Shown one piece after another: positions 45,848-56,300 of a stretch of 64,000 nt of DNA (the first letter of the stretch is position 1; every line of letters begins with the position of its first letter). The notes below the pieces were generated by a model. That model was not told where the DNA came from and searched no databases. It was given only the letters and a program-made list of their open reading frames with translations. Origin of the DNA: Oleiagrimonas citrea (GTDB lineage: Bacteria; Pseudomonadota; Gammaproteobacteria; Xanthomonadales; Rhodanobacteraceae). The DNA lies in contig NZ_JAAZQD010000007.1 of NCBI RefSeq assembly GCF_012395255.1, forward strand, positions 1 to 64,000, given 5' to 3'. The position numbers were made by a program, and so were the translations under genes.

Positions 45848-46126
45848 CGCGAACAGGCCTCGTCGAGCCTTCTCGGGATCGCGCCAGCCGGTTTCGCCGT
45901 AGCTGTCCACGAAACAGACCTTCACCTGCGCCATGCCGATACTGCAGAAGTAGACCCAGGCGGTCGCATCATTGCGTTCGCGAGTGATGAACCAGCGCGT
46001 GTCGCCATGGGCCAACCCCCAGCTGGATACGCGATGCACCCACACATCGGCCTGGCCGCGATCGTGCACCAGTGCGACGCGCACATCCGCCTCTCCCATG
46101 GTCCAGACTTGATAGATGCGTGCCAT
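45827..46126 (-). CDS. DUF6150 family small protein
   Basis: 99 residues beginning MARIYQVW, with ADVRVALVHDRGQADVWVHR and the WFITRERNDATAWVYFCSIG block typical of DUF6150, whose function is unknown. The sequence is rich in Trp and Val with no signal peptide or membrane helix. It converges with the SPOR gene and diverges from the next gene. The start is chosen by homology of the opening residues; longer forms have no support. Confidence 0.75.
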   Translation of the reverse strand: MARIYQVWTMGEADVRVALVHDRGQADVWVHRVSSWGLAHGDTRWFITRERNDATAWVYFCSIGMAQVKVCFVDSYGETGWRDPEKARRGLFASRRGFS

Positions 46127-46182
46127 CGGTTCCACTATTCCCCGTGCAGGATGTCTTTTCCGATCATCGCCGAGGTTCGACC

Positions 46183-46542
46183 ATGAAGTCACCCATCCAT
46201 CGCGGGGGACGTGTCGCGCAAGGACGTATCAGCGTGTTGAAGCTGCCGATATCCAGTCGCCCTGTACTGGGCAAGTCCGAGCCGGTCGAGGATGACCGCC
46301 GCGCACGCGCAGCCATGCAGGCCGGCCCTTCGCATGCCAATCCGCGCAAGCAGGAACTGGCCACGATCGACGAACCGCTGCCGCCGCGATTGCAGACGGC
46401 GCTTTCCTATCGCCTCGATCCGGAACTTCGCGCACGCCTGAACGGCGCACCCGGTCCGCAACCGATGTCGCGCCGCCAGGCCGATCAGCGCGTACAGGTC
46501 ACGTTGTACATCGATTCCGAGCTCGAAGGCGGCGACGCCTGA
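46183..46542 (+). CDS. Hypothetical basic protein
   Basis: 119 residues, Arg/Pro-rich and probably disordered for most of its length, ending with VQVTLYIDSELEGGDA, which may be a short beta strand and acidic tail. ATG 46183 has GAGG 7 nt upstream. No family is recognised. An opposite-strand frame over the same region looks like a shadow. Confidence 0.55.
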   Translation: MKSPIHRGGRVAQGRISVLKLPISSRPVLGKSEPVEDDRRARAAMQAGPSHANPRKQELATIDEPLPPRLQTALSYRLDPELRARLNGAPGPQPMSRRQADQRVQVTLYIDSELEGGDA

Positions 46543-46599
46543 TCTTTCGCATCGCAGGTCTCCAACCTTCATCGTCCATCCATCAGGACGATGGCGGCG

Positions 46600-46860
46600 C
46601 ATTCCGGCACGCCGGCAACTTCATCGACAACTCCACCGACGACGCTACCCGCGTGTGGTCCGCGAATCCGCAGCAAGTAGACGCGAGCACCCTGGTACTG
46701 ACCGCCAACACGTCGTAAACCACGGGAACGTGCCGCGACATCAACTGCGACCCGGCCGCGCCCCCGAAAGGCATCCGCATCTCCGACGATCCGCTGCTTC
46801 CGGCCCGCTCCGTGGTCTATGCGCGTTCACATCTGCGCCGCACCAGCGAACCGGCAGACG
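46600..46860 (+). pseudogene. Remnant of a catalase-related peroxidase (C-terminal part)
   Basis: One frame reads DDATRVWSANPQQVDASTLVL, then a TAA stop at 46716-46718, and continues in the same frame with CRDINCDP and GIRISDDPLLPARS, ending RRTSEP. These are, in order, the C-terminal landmarks of srpA-type catalase-related peroxidases (DDAT.VWP, CRDINFDP, SDDPLL.ARSAAYA). The N-terminal two thirds, including the haem-binding residues, are gone. It has a premature stop and no start, so it is non-functional. The identification is from memory of family motifs. Confidence 0.6.
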
Positions 46861-46983
46861 CATATCATCTTGGCGATGCTTTTCTTCGTCGTCATCCTCG
46901 GGCACGTCGACGCCGCGCTGTATCACGCTCTGATACGCCGTGACGGCGTACTTCGCAGCATGTTGGGGAAAAAGCGTCGGTGA
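46819..46983 (+). pseudogene. Remnant of a cytochrome b561 gene (C-terminus)
   Basis: In the frame ending at TGA 46981-46983 the sequence reads HIILAMLFFVVILGHVDAALYHALIRRDGVLRSMLGKKRR (shown here only to place it: 46861-46980). This is the last helix and C-terminal HVxAALYH...RDGVL signature of cytochrome b561 proteins. Catalase-related peroxidases are often encoded next to a cytochrome b561, so both remnants fit one decayed pair. The earlier three helices are missing. Confidence 0.6.
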
Positions 46984-47011
46984 TGAACGCGCTGTCGGAC
47001 GCTCTGGCGGC

Positions 47012-47773
47012 TCAATGCTCGGTCGAGCGCAGTTCAACGCCTGATGCCCTGAGCTGCTGGTGCATGAGACGGGCAAAGGCCACCGCGTCGTGTCGATCAC
47101 CGTGCACGCAGATGGTGTCCGCGCGAAGCGACAGCAGGGTTCCGTCGACCGTTTCGACGGCGCCCTCTTCCGCCAGTTTCACCGCCTGCGCGGCTGCAAT
47201 GTTCACATCCTCGATGACGGCGCCACGCTCGCCACGAGGCACCAGATGTCCGTCGGACAGATAACGCCGATCTGCGAAGGCTTCGTGTGCGACGGACAAT
47301 CCGAGTTGCTGACCGCATGCAACCAGCCGGCCGCCGGAACGGCCGAGCAGGCGCATGCTCGCATCGATGTCGTACACGGCGCGTGCCAGCGCCTTGGCGA
47401 GATCCTCGTCCCGCTCGACCATGTGGTAGAGCGCGCCATGCGGCTTCATGTGCATGACCTTCACGCCCTGCGTGCGCGCGACCGCGCTCAAGGCCCCGAT
47501 CTGCACCACGGCAAGGTCGTAGACCTGCTGAGCACTGAGCGCCATGGCGCGTCGGCCGAATCCGGCGAGATCGGGCAATCCCACATGCGCGCCGACCGCA
47601 ACACCGGACTCCGCCGCCAGAACCACGGTCCTACGCATGATCGAGGGATCGCCGGCATGGAATCCGCAGGCGACGTTCGCCGAGGTGATCCACGGCATGA
47701 CTTCGGCGTCCGCGCCCATGTTCCAGGGACCGAAGGATTCGCCCATGTCGCAATTGAGATCGATGCGCTTCAT
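47012..47773 (-). CDS. pxpA: 5-oxoprolinase subunit A (LamB/YcsF family)
   Basis: 253 residues with DLNCDMGESFG at the N-terminus, NVACGFHAGDP and KPHGALYH, all diagnostic of PxpA. With PxpB and PxpC it opens 5-oxoproline to glutamate using ATP in the cytoplasm. The start at 47773 overlaps the pxpC stop by ATGA. It is the last gene of a three-gene operon (pxpB-pxpC-pxpA in transcription order). Confidence 0.95.
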   Translation of the reverse strand: MKRIDLNCDMGESFGPWNMGADAEVMPWITSANVACGFHAGDPSIMRRTVVLAAESGVAVGAHVGLPDLAGFGRRAMALSAQQVYDLAVVQIGALSAVARTQGVKVMHMKPHGALYHMVERDEDLAKALARAVYDIDASMRLLGRSGGRLVACGQQLGLSVAHEAFADRRYLSDGHLVPRGERGAVIEDVNIAAAQAVKLAEEGAVETVDGTLLSLRADTICVHGDRHDAVAFARLMHQQLRASGVELRSTEH

Positions 47774-48744
47774 GTGCCCTGCTCCAGTCGTCGCGCGATG
47801 TTCCTGCACAGATCATCGAGACTTCGGCGCTGCGCGGCAAGCAGATGGCGCGCTTGCTGCAGATCGACCCACTCGAAGCGCAACGCATCGCCCGGCCGGC
47901 ACTGACCGAGGCGAGGAAGATCGGCCGCTGCCAGTTGCGCAATGCGTGGATAACCGCCGGTAACGGGATGCTCGGTCGCCAGCAGGATCGGCTTTCCACC
48001 GGGCGGAAGTTGCATGACGCCGGCGACCACGCCTTCGCTGATGCATTCGGTGGCATCGCGCAGCTGCAGCGCCTGTTCGCCTTGCAGTCGAATGCCGACG
48101 CGGTTGCTGTCGGCGGTCACCTGGAACGTCGATTGCGTGAGCGCATCGCGCGAGGCCTCGCTCAGCACAGCGGTGTGACGGGATTCCAGCAACCGCATCG
48201 GCGTGTGGGAAGCCACATCGATGAACCACGGCCGAGGATCCAGCGACCAGTTGGACGTCGCGCGCTCAGGCAGACGTCGCGGTCCGAGCGGCAACCGATC
48301 TCCGCGTCGCAGTGCCCGACCATCCAGCGGCCCCAGACCGGCATTGAGGTCGACACTTCGACTGCCCAGCCATGGCGGGCCATCAATGCCGCCCTCGATG
48401 GCCAGGTAGCTGCGGCAACCTGCGGCCATCGGACCGATATCCAGCTCGCTCCCAGCCGGACACCAGACCGAGGTCCAGGCGGAGAACGGTTCGCCATTGA
48501 GACGCGCCTGCGGCGTGGGCGCGCCGGTCAAGGCGACGTGCGCACCGGCCTCGATGCGCAGCTTCGGACCGCGCAGCGTGCATTCGATACCGCAGGCATC
48601 GGCTGGATTGCCGACCAGTGCCTGGGCCAGACGCAGCGCCGGCGCATCGGCCGCGCCGCTTCGACCGATGCCCAGATGGGCCCATCCGGGGCGTCCGAGA
48701 TCCTGAAGGCTGCTCAACAGGCCGGGATCGAGCACTTCGATCAT
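47770..48744 (-). CDS. pxpC: 5-oxoprolinase subunit C (biotin-dependent carboxyltransferase/KipA family)
   Basis: 324 residues: DPGLLSSLQDLGRPGW near the N-terminus, RLAQALVGNP, and the C-terminal GGYPRIAQLAAADLPRLGQ typical of KipA/PxpC. It forms the hetero-complex with PxpB. ATGA overlaps link it to the genes on both sides. Confidence 0.93.
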   Translation of the reverse strand: MIEVLDPGLLSSLQDLGRPGWAHLGIGRSGAADAPALRLAQALVGNPADACGIECTLRGPKLRIEAGAHVALTGAPTPQARLNGEPFSAWTSVWCPAGSELDIGPMAAGCRSYLAIEGGIDGPPWLGSRSVDLNAGLGPLDGRALRRGDRLPLGPRRLPERATSNWSLDPRPWFIDVASHTPMRLLESRHTAVLSEASRDALTQSTFQVTADSNRVGIRLQGEQALQLRDATECISEGVVAGVMQLPPGGKPILLATEHPVTGGYPRIAQLAAADLPRLGQCRPGDALRFEWVDLQQARHLLAAQRRSLDDLCRNIARRLEQGT

Positions 48745-49451
48745 GCGCCCTGCTCCGTGAGCAAGCGCGCGTAAGTTTCGTGCGATACGGGCTCGAAGCG
48801 CACCCGGTCGCCCGGTGCCAGCAGACAGGGGCGTGCAACATCGGTCGGATCGAACAAGCGTGACGGCGTCCGCCCGATCAACTGCCAGCCGCCGGGCAAT
48901 TCACGCGGATAGATGCCAGTCTGGGCACCGCCGATGGCGATCGAGCCAGCAGGTACCCGGGTTCGCGGCGTGTCACGCCGCGGAATGCTCAAGGCCGGAT
49001 CCATGCCCAACAGGTAGGCAAAACCGGGCGCGAAACCGATCATGGCCACGCGATAGATCGGCGCGCTGTGCCGACGCACGAGTTCTTCGATGGAAAACCC
49101 CAGCGTCTGCGCAACCGGGCCAAGATCCTCGCCGCAGGCCGCGTCATAGCAGACGGGCACGCGGTGCACCATGGATGTCGCCTTCGCGATCGCCGAGGTC
49201 TCGATGCCGCTGGCCAGGTCGAGGATGCGCGCCTCCAGGCATGGACTGTCGTCATCGTCGCCCGGAGGCGGCGGATCGAAGCGCAACAGCAGACTGGCAT
49301 ACGCCGGCACGAGTTCGCGCAGGCGCGGCAGACCGGCAGCGCGCATGCGCTCGCTCAGCGCATGCACGCGGGCATTGGTTTCAGGATCGATTGTGTCGCC
49401 CAGGCGCAGCATGAAGGCATGCTCGCCCATGGCTTCCAGTTGAAGACTCAT
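48741..49451 (-). CDS. pxpB: 5-oxoprolinase subunit B (KipI family)
   Basis: 236 residues with the KipI landmarks: VHRVPVCYD, the GFAPGFAYLLGM block, RVPAGSIAIGGAQTGIYP and LPGGWQLIGRTP. It is the first gene of the pxp operon and overlaps pxpC by 4 bp. The start is ATG 49451 or the ATG five codons upstream (49466); ribosome sites do not separate them. Confidence 0.93.
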   Translation of the reverse strand: MSLQLEAMGEHAFMLRLGDTIDPETNARVHALSERMRAAGLPRLRELVPAYASLLLRFDPPPPGDDDDSPCLEARILDLASGIETSAIAKATSMVHRVPVCYDAACGEDLGPVAQTLGFSIEELVRRHSAPIYRVAMIGFAPGFAYLLGMDPALSIPRRDTPRTRVPAGSIAIGGAQTGIYPRELPGGWQLIGRTPSRLFDPTDVARPCLLAPGDRVRFEPVSHETYARLLTEQGA

Positions 49452-49585
49452 GCCGTCATCGTACATGCGTAGAACGTGACGCCAAGCCGCAAATGCAGCC
49501 TTGGTTCAGTCAACGACAGCGAAATTATCGGTAGATTCATGCATGACCTCCCAGGATGGGAACGGGTCACACGGAGCGCATGGTC

Positions 49586-49831
49586 ATGGCACAACTACAG
49601 GGTTCGCATTCAGGCTATCGCTACGATGCCTTCTGGAGCGTGCAGCAGGACACGGTGTTCTGGGGCGCGGTGATCAGTCAGGACGGCCACGTCATGGGAC
49701 GGCCCAAGGGCCAACTCCAGCGCGAAGCGATCGACGGCGACGAAGTCGAGGCGATCCGGCATGTGGTAGCGACGGCTATCGACAAGAATGTCGGCGTAGA
49801 CGCAGAAGCCGACGCCGATCAGGTTTCCTGA
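49586..49831 (+). CDS. Hypothetical small protein
   Basis: 81 residues. It has a beta-rich start (YRYDAFWSVQQDTVFWGAVI) then a charged helical end with an acidic tail. GGAG lies 9 nt before ATG 49586. No family is recognised. It is convergent with tadA and separated from it by 12 bp. Codon use looks native. Confidence 0.55.
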   Translation: MAQLQGSHSGYRYDAFWSVQQDTVFWGAVISQDGHVMGRPKGQLQREAIDGDEVEAIRHVVATAIDKNVGVDAEADADQVS

Positions 49832-49843
49832 AACACTTCGCAC

Positions 49844-50326
49844 TCAGCGCCGCGAACGGAAGAACTCGCGCAGCATGGTTGCCGAGACATCGGCAAGCAG
49901 ACCGGACTCGACCTTGATCCGGTGGTTGTGGCGTTCGGACACCAGCGTGTCGAAGACACTGCCGGCCGCGCCCGTCTTCGGATCCGTGGTGGCATATACG
50001 ACGCGTGCAATGCGCGCATGCACCAGCGCCATCGCGCACATGGCGCAAGGTTCCAGCGTGACGTAGAGCGTGCTGCCCGGAAAGCGGTGATTCCCAAGCT
50101 TCTCCCCGGCCGCGCGCAAGGCCACGATTTCGGCATGCGCCGTCGGATCGTGAAGCGTGATGTTGCGATTCCAGCCAAGTCCGAGCACGTTCTGCTCCGC
50201 ATCGACCAGAACGGCGCCCACCGGCACCTCGTTCTCGGCATCGCGAGCATGTTCGGCCAGCGCCAGAGCACGCTGCATCCAGGCGCGGTCCTGATCGCTG
50301 AAACAGGTAGCAGCATCCGAAGTCAT
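49844..50326 (-). CDS. tadA: tRNA(adenosine34) deaminase
   Basis: 160 residues with the zinc-binding HAE motif (TAHAEIVAL, including the catalytic Glu) and PCAMC, and the TadA-type R..YAT segment. It converts A34 to inosine in tRNA-Arg(ACG), an essential reaction. The start at 50326 is preferred over 50362 by typical N-terminal length. It follows guaA in the same direction, with a 90-bp gap. Confidence 0.95.
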   Translation of the reverse strand: MTSDAATCFSDQDRAWMQRALALAEHARDAENEVPVGAVLVDAEQNVLGLGWNRNITLHDPTAHAEIVALRAAGEKLGNHRFPGSTLYVTLEPCAMCAMALVHARIARVVYATTDPKTGAAGSVFDTLVSERHNHRIKVESGLLADVSATMLREFFRSRR

Positions 50327-50416
50327 GAGCACTTTTCTTTCAATGACTTGCCTGACAAACATGCCGCTGCGGAAACACGCATCGCTGCAGACTGACCATG
50401 CAAGCTATTGATTTCC

Positions 50417-51976
50417 CTACTCCCACTCGATCGTCGCCGGCGGCTTGCCACTAATATCATAAACCACGCGAGAAATACCACGTAATTCATTGATAATTCT
50501 ACGAGATACGTGGTCGAGAAACTCGTATGGCAACTGCGCCCAGTGCGCAGTCATGAAGTCGATGGTCTCCACGGCGCGCAACGCGACCACCCAATCGTAG
50601 GCGCGCCCGTCGCCAACGACGCCGACCGATTTCACCGGCAGGAAGACGGCGAAGGCCTGGCTGACGCGATCGTAGAGATCGTGCCGGCGCAACTCCTCGA
50701 TATAGATAGCGTCGGCTTTCTGCAGCAACTCGACGTACTCGGCCTTGACCTCGCCGAGCACGCGAACGCCCAGACCGGGACCCGGGAACGGATGGCGATA
50801 GACCATCTCGCGCGGCAGACCGAGTTCGACACCGATGCGGCGCACTTCATCCTTGAACAGCTCGCGCAACGGCTCGACCAGTTTCAGGTTCATCCGCTCG
50901 GGCAGACCGCCGACGTTGTGGTGGCTCTTGATGACATGGGCCTTGCCGGTCTTGCCGCCGGCCGACTCGATGACGTCGGGATAGATCGTGCCCTGTGCCA
51001 GCCACTTCACGCCTTCCAGCTTGCCGGCCTCTTCGTCGAACACCTCGATGAACAGGCGGCCGATGACCTTGCGCTTGTCCTCCGGATCCTCGACGCCTTC
51101 CAGTGCCTTGAAGAAGCGCTCGGCGGCGTTGACGCGGATCACCCGCACGCCCATGTGCTCGGCCATGGTGGCCATGACCTGATCGCCTTCCTGGTAGCGC
51201 AGCAGACCGGTGTCGACGAACACACAGGTCAGCTGATCGCCGATGGCCTTTTCCAGCAAGGCGGCCACCACCGAGGAATCCACGCCACCGGACAGCCCCA
51301 GCAGGACATGATCGTCGCCGACCTGCTCGCGCACGCGCTCGATGCTGTCATCGATGATGCGGCCCGGCGTCCACAGCGTCTCGCAACCGCAGAGCTCAAC
51401 CACGAAGCGACGCAGCAGCTCCAGACCGCGCTGGGTATGCGTCACTTCGGGATGGAACTGCAAACCGTAGTACTTGCGGCGATCGTCGGCCATGCCGACC
51501 AGCGGTACCGACTCGGTCGCGGCCACGCCGGTGAAACCTTCGGGCAGCGCAGTCACGCGGTCGCCGTGCGACATCCAGACGTCCAGCTCACCGTTGGCGG
51601 TGATGAGGCCGTCCAGCAGCTCGCACGAATCGGTGCTGTGCACCTTGGCGTAGCCGAATTCGCGATGGTGCTCGCTCTCGACCTTGCCGCCGAGCTGCAC
51701 GGCCATGCTCTGCATGCCGTAACAGATGCCCAGCAGCGGCACGCCGAGATCATAGACGGCCTGCGGCGCACGGGGCGAATCCGCTTCGGTCACCGACTCG
51801 GGACCGCCGGAAAGAATGATGCCCTTGGGCGCGAACTGCGCGATCTCGGCGGGATCGTGGTCCCATGCCCAGATCTCGCAGTAGACACCAATCTCACGTA
51901 CGCGGCGTGCGATCAGCTGCGTGTACTGCGAGCCGAAGTCGAGGATGAGGATCTTGTCGCTATGGATATTCTGCAT
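50417..51976 (-). CDS. guaA: GMP synthase (glutamine-hydrolysing)
   Basis: 519 residues. The N-terminal class I glutaminase has [14 protein letters not shown] and the nucleophile in GICYGMQ (Cys85), with the His-Glu pair in QFHPEVTHT. The ATP pyrophosphatase domain has [10 protein letters not shown]. The C-terminal dimerisation domain ends PPATIEWE. It makes GMP from XMP. It lies downstream of guaB with a 125-bp gap that contains direct repeats. Confidence 0.98.
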   Translation of the reverse strand: MQNIHSDKILILDFGSQYTQLIARRVREIGVYCEIWAWDHDPAEIAQFAPKGIILSGGPESVTEADSPRAPQAVYDLGVPLLGICYGMQSMAVQLGGKVESEHHREFGYAKVHSTDSCELLDGLITANGELDVWMSHGDRVTALPEGFTGVAATESVPLVGMADDRRKYYGLQFHPEVTHTQRGLELLRRFVVELCGCETLWTPGRIIDDSIERVREQVGDDHVLLGLSGGVDSSVVAALLEKAIGDQLTCVFVDTGLLRYQEGDQVMATMAEHMGVRVIRVNAAERFFKALEGVEDPEDKRKVIGRLFIEVFDEEAGKLEGVKWLAQGTIYPDVIESAGGKTGKAHVIKSHHNVGGLPERMNLKLVEPLRELFKDEVRRIGVELGLPREMVYRHPFPGPGLGVRVLGEVKAEYVELLQKADAIYIEELRRHDLYDRVSQAFAVFLPVKSVGVVGDGRAYDWVVALRAVETIDFMTAHWAQLPYEFLDHVSRRIINELRGISRVVYDISGKPPATIEWE

Positions 51977-51978
51977 GC

Positions 51979-52005
51979 GGGACTCGGGTTGGCCCGGGAC
52001 TCGGG
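51979..52005. repeat. Direct repeat GGGACTCGGG x2 in the guaB-guaA gap
   Basis: Two copies of GGGACTCGGG (51979-51988 and 51996-52005) flank a 7-bp spacer, followed by other CCCG/CGGG-rich pieces and a GTTCGG...CCGAAC pair near 52070. Similar short GGGA-TCGGG strings are common in intergenic DNA of Xanthomonadales as I recall; their role is unknown. Confidence 0.5.
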
Positions 52006-52101
52006 CTCCCGGTCACGCTGCGTGGATGAAGTACCCGACACGATTGGATCGCGTCGCGCCGCCGACGTTCGGTTCCCGAGTTCCGAACGCCGGCGGAGAT
52101 A

Positions 52102-53583
<1,482 letters not shown>

Positions 53584-53585
53584 CT

Positions 53586-53591
53586 ATTGTA
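53586..53591 (-). promoter_or_regulatory. Possible -10 element of the guaB promoter
   Basis: TACAAT on the minus strand, about 30 bp upstream of the guaB ATG, in the 74-bp gap after the sulfotransferase gene. No good -35 is visible at 16-18 bp, so this is only a weak candidate. Confidence 0.3.
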
Positions 53592-53630
53592 CTGGATAGC
53601 CCTAGCGCAGGGCCAGATCGCCAACGACCC

Positions 53631-55232
53631 TCATGTTCCGTGCTCCACCTTCAGCAGCGTGCGCAAGGGTTCCAGCGCCTCGGCGTAATGATGGGCGCGG
53701 GCTGTATCGCGCTGCAGGGGCTGACGGACCTGCGCAGCGCTGGCCGTGCGCACGACGCGCTCCGTTTCGTGGAACGAAAGGCAGGCGGGATCGAACGGCA
53801 GACCACAGAAGTCCAGCAACTGCCGAATCGTCGCTTCGGGCGCGTCCAGCAGTTTCTCGTAAGTCAACGGCAGGCAAGACTCCGGAAACAGGGCGGCCCA
53901 ATGACGGGACAATCGGTCGTAGTTCTTCCAGAAACCGGCCATGTCCTCAAGATCGTAGCTGAAATGATTCCCCTGCCGGAAATACTGGCGATAACAGGCC
54001 AAGCAGGTTTCCAGCGGATCGCGTCGCACATCGATGATCCGCGCGCCCGGAAGCATGGCCCGGACTGCGCCGACCAACTTCCAATTCAGCAGATTCTTGT
54101 CAGTCGAACGGCTACGCTTCTCACGCAAGTATCCGGTACGTTCAAGGTAGACGTGTCCGAGCCGTGCCCAGTCCTCGGGTGTGGCGTGCGGCACCCAGTC
54201 CGGGAATGCATGGCCGCGCCGCGCCGATTCTTCGTCGATGACCGCTTGCAGATCACGAATCTCTCCCCCGCCCTCGACCTCCGGGTGGGAAGCCAGAATC
54301 TGCTCCACGAGTGTCGACCCCGATCGCGGCAGGCTGACGACAAAAATGATCTCCTCCCCTCGGGAAGGATCCGCATCGCCTCCCTGCCCGGATGGAAATG
54401 CGCGCTCGATGGCCTTCACATATGCGCGCTCGGCTTCGGCATTCCACCGTTCACGCGCATGCACGGCCGCATTGGCCTTGCGCAAGGTCTCGAAAGCCGA
54501 AGCGTAATCGGCCTGGTCCTCGTAAGCCTTGGCCAGCGCGAACCCGAGCGTGATTCGGCTCTCGGCCCGCTCGGGCGTCTGTCGCCACGCGTCGCGCAGA
54601 CCTTTCAGATCTTCGCTGGAAAAGGAGAAGGTCTTGATGTCGGCCAGCCCCAGCCAGGCTTTGGCATGCGTCGGTTGCCGCCGAAGGATTTCGCGGTAGT
54701 TTTCCACGGCCTCACGGATGCATCCGGTACTGATCTGGGTATCCGCCAGTGTGACGCGTGCGTTGATATGCTCGGGCGCACTGCGCAGCACATCGAGCAT
54801 GACCCGGCCGACTTCGGCAGGCGCCTTCCGCTGATCGTGCATGGCCTTGCCGAGGTTGTACCGGTACGGAATCGAATCCGGCTGCAGCGAACAGGCGCGT
54901 TGCAGACAGTTCAGCGCCTCCTCGTCGGCATGCAGGTCGTGCCGCGCGACACCGAGTCCCATCCACGCGGCGGCATTTTCCGGTTCGTGCGCCACGACTT
55001 CCTCGAACCAGCGCATCGAGGAAGCGAAATCACCCTGCATGTGCAGCGCGACGCCCATGAAATAGCGGATGCGCATGCTGTTCGGAGCCATCGCCAGCGC
55101 TCCCGACAGGGACCGAAGCGCTTCGTCGGGTCGTCCTCCCCGCAAGGCATCCATGGCCTGCGCGAGGCGTTGCTGAGCTGCGGACGGCAAGGTTTCGCTC
55201 AATGGCGAGGACGGTGTCTTGTTTCGCTGCAT
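53631..55232 (-). CDS. TPR-sulfotransferase fusion protein
   Basis: 533 residues. The N-terminal 280 residues are tetratricopeptide repeats (for example AAAWMGLGVARHDL, PYRYNLGKAMHDQ). The C-terminal part is a sulfotransferase with the PAPS 5'-phosphosulfate loop VSLPRSGSTLVEQ (about 300) and the 3'-phosphate motif VRRDPLETCLACY. There is no signal peptide. The acceptor is unknown; peptide or glycan acceptors are usual for this group. It lies upstream of guaB in the same direction. Confidence 0.9.
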   Translation of the reverse strand: MQRNKTPSSPLSETLPSAAQQRLAQAMDALRGGRPDEALRSLSGALAMAPNSMRIRYFMGVALHMQGDFASSMRWFEEVVAHEPENAAAWMGLGVARHDLHADEEALNCLQRACSLQPDSIPYRYNLGKAMHDQRKAPAEVGRVMLDVLRSAPEHINARVTLADTQISTGCIREAVENYREILRRQPTHAKAWLGLADIKTFSFSSEDLKGLRDAWRQTPERAESRITLGFALAKAYEDQADYASAFETLRKANAAVHARERWNAEAERAYVKAIERAFPSGQGGDADPSRGEEIIFVVSLPRSGSTLVEQILASHPEVEGGGEIRDLQAVIDEESARRGHAFPDWVPHATPEDWARLGHVYLERTGYLREKRSRSTDKNLLNWKLVGAVRAMLPGARIIDVRRDPLETCLACYRQYFRQGNHFSYDLEDMAGFWKNYDRLSRHWAALFPESCLPLTYEKLLDAPEATIRQLLDFCGLPFDPACLSFHETERVVRTASAAQVRQPLQRDTARAHHYAEALEPLRTLLKVEHGT

Positions 55233-55308
55233 GATGAGGCGATTTGCGATTCCGTTCGTTTCAGTCCGAATGCATCGAAGCGGTCACCGGACCACGGTCC
55301 GGAAGCAC

Positions 55309-56175
55309 TCAGGCCACGGATCGCGCCTGGCGTGATTCGGCCGCTTCCAGCGTGTTCTCGATCAAGGTCGCGACCGTCATGGGACCGACTCCACCGGGCA
55401 CCGGCGTGATCCATGATGCGCGCTCTGCCGCGACGTCGAACTCGACGTCGCCGACCAGACGTCCGTCCTCGAGACGATTGATGCCGACATCGACAACCAC
55501 GGCGCCCGGCTTGATCCACTCGCCCTTGATAAGGCCGGGCCTGCCGACGGCCACAACCAGTATGTCGGCCTGACGCACATGTGCGGCGAGGTCGGCCGTG
55601 AAACGGTGGCAGCAGGTCACCGTGGCGCCGGCAATCAGAAGCTCCAGAGCCAAGGGTCTGCCGACGTGATTGGACACGCCGACGATGACCGCATGACGCC
55701 CGCGCACCGGACGATCGGTGTGACCGAGCAAGGTCATCACGCCCTTCGGCGTACAGGGACGGAGTCCGAGGCGCCGCAGGACCAGTCGCCCCACATTGAC
55801 TGCGTGAAAACCGTCCACATCCTTGCGCGGATCGATACGATCGACCAGCGCGTCCTCATCGACGTGATCCGGCAACGGTGATTGCACCAGGATGCCGCTG
55901 ACATCGGGATCGGCATTGAGCTTGTCGATCAGCGCGAACAGCTCGGCTTCGCTGGTCTCGGCCGGAAGATCGTAATCGTAGGAACGAAACCCGACCTGCT
56001 CACAGGCGCGGCGCTTGTTGCGCACATACACGGCCGACGCCGGATCGCTACCGACCAGTACCACGGCCAGACCCGGGGGCGTGTCGCCGGCAGCGACGCG
56101 TTCCGCCACGCGCCGACCGACGCGATCAAGAACTTCCTGTGCGATGCGTTTGCCGTCGAGAATGCGTGCGGTCAT
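55309..56175 (-). CDS. folD: Bifunctional methylenetetrahydrofolate dehydrogenase/cyclohydrolase
   Basis: 288 residues: [14 protein letters not shown] (with the catalytic Lys), GILVQSPLP, the NADP loop [10 protein letters not shown] and the C-terminal [10 protein letters not shown]. It supplies 10-formyl-THF in the cytoplasm. The loop reads GVS where many family members have GRS, which I believe is normal in Xanthomonadales. Confidence 0.97.
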   Translation of the reverse strand: MTARILDGKRIAQEVLDRVGRRVAERVAAGDTPPGLAVVLVGSDPASAVYVRNKRRACEQVGFRSYDYDLPAETSEAELFALIDKLNADPDVSGILVQSPLPDHVDEDALVDRIDPRKDVDGFHAVNVGRLVLRRLGLRPCTPKGVMTLLGHTDRPVRGRHAVIVGVSNHVGRPLALELLIAGATVTCCHRFTADLAAHVRQADILVVAVGRPGLIKGEWIKPGAVVVDVGINRLEDGRLVGDVEFDVAAERASWITPVPGGVGPMTVATLIENTLEAAESRQARSVA

Positions 56176-56257
56176 ATCGAATGCGTGCCGGGAAAGCGCG
56201 CATTATCCGGGTTCGGAACAAATCGCACAAATGCGACGGCCACATGGCGCACACCCG

Positions 56258-56285
56258 CATGCGCCGGTCGTCTTGCCGGCGCATG
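56258..56285. repeat. Perfect 10-bp GC-rich hairpin after der
   Basis: CATGCGCCGG and CCGGCGCATG with an 8-nt loop, starting 16 bp after the der stop in the der-folD gap. A strong hairpin, but no T-run follows on the minus strand, so it is either a factor-assisted terminator, an RNA-end protector or a REP-like element. Confidence 0.6.
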
Positions 56286-56300
56286 TAGAACGCATGTGAC

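Noticed and set aside
46189-46602. 137-codon minus-strand frame over the small gene at 46,183
   Set aside because: The plus-strand frame has a good ribosome site and start; the minus frame has neither and runs into the pseudogene region.
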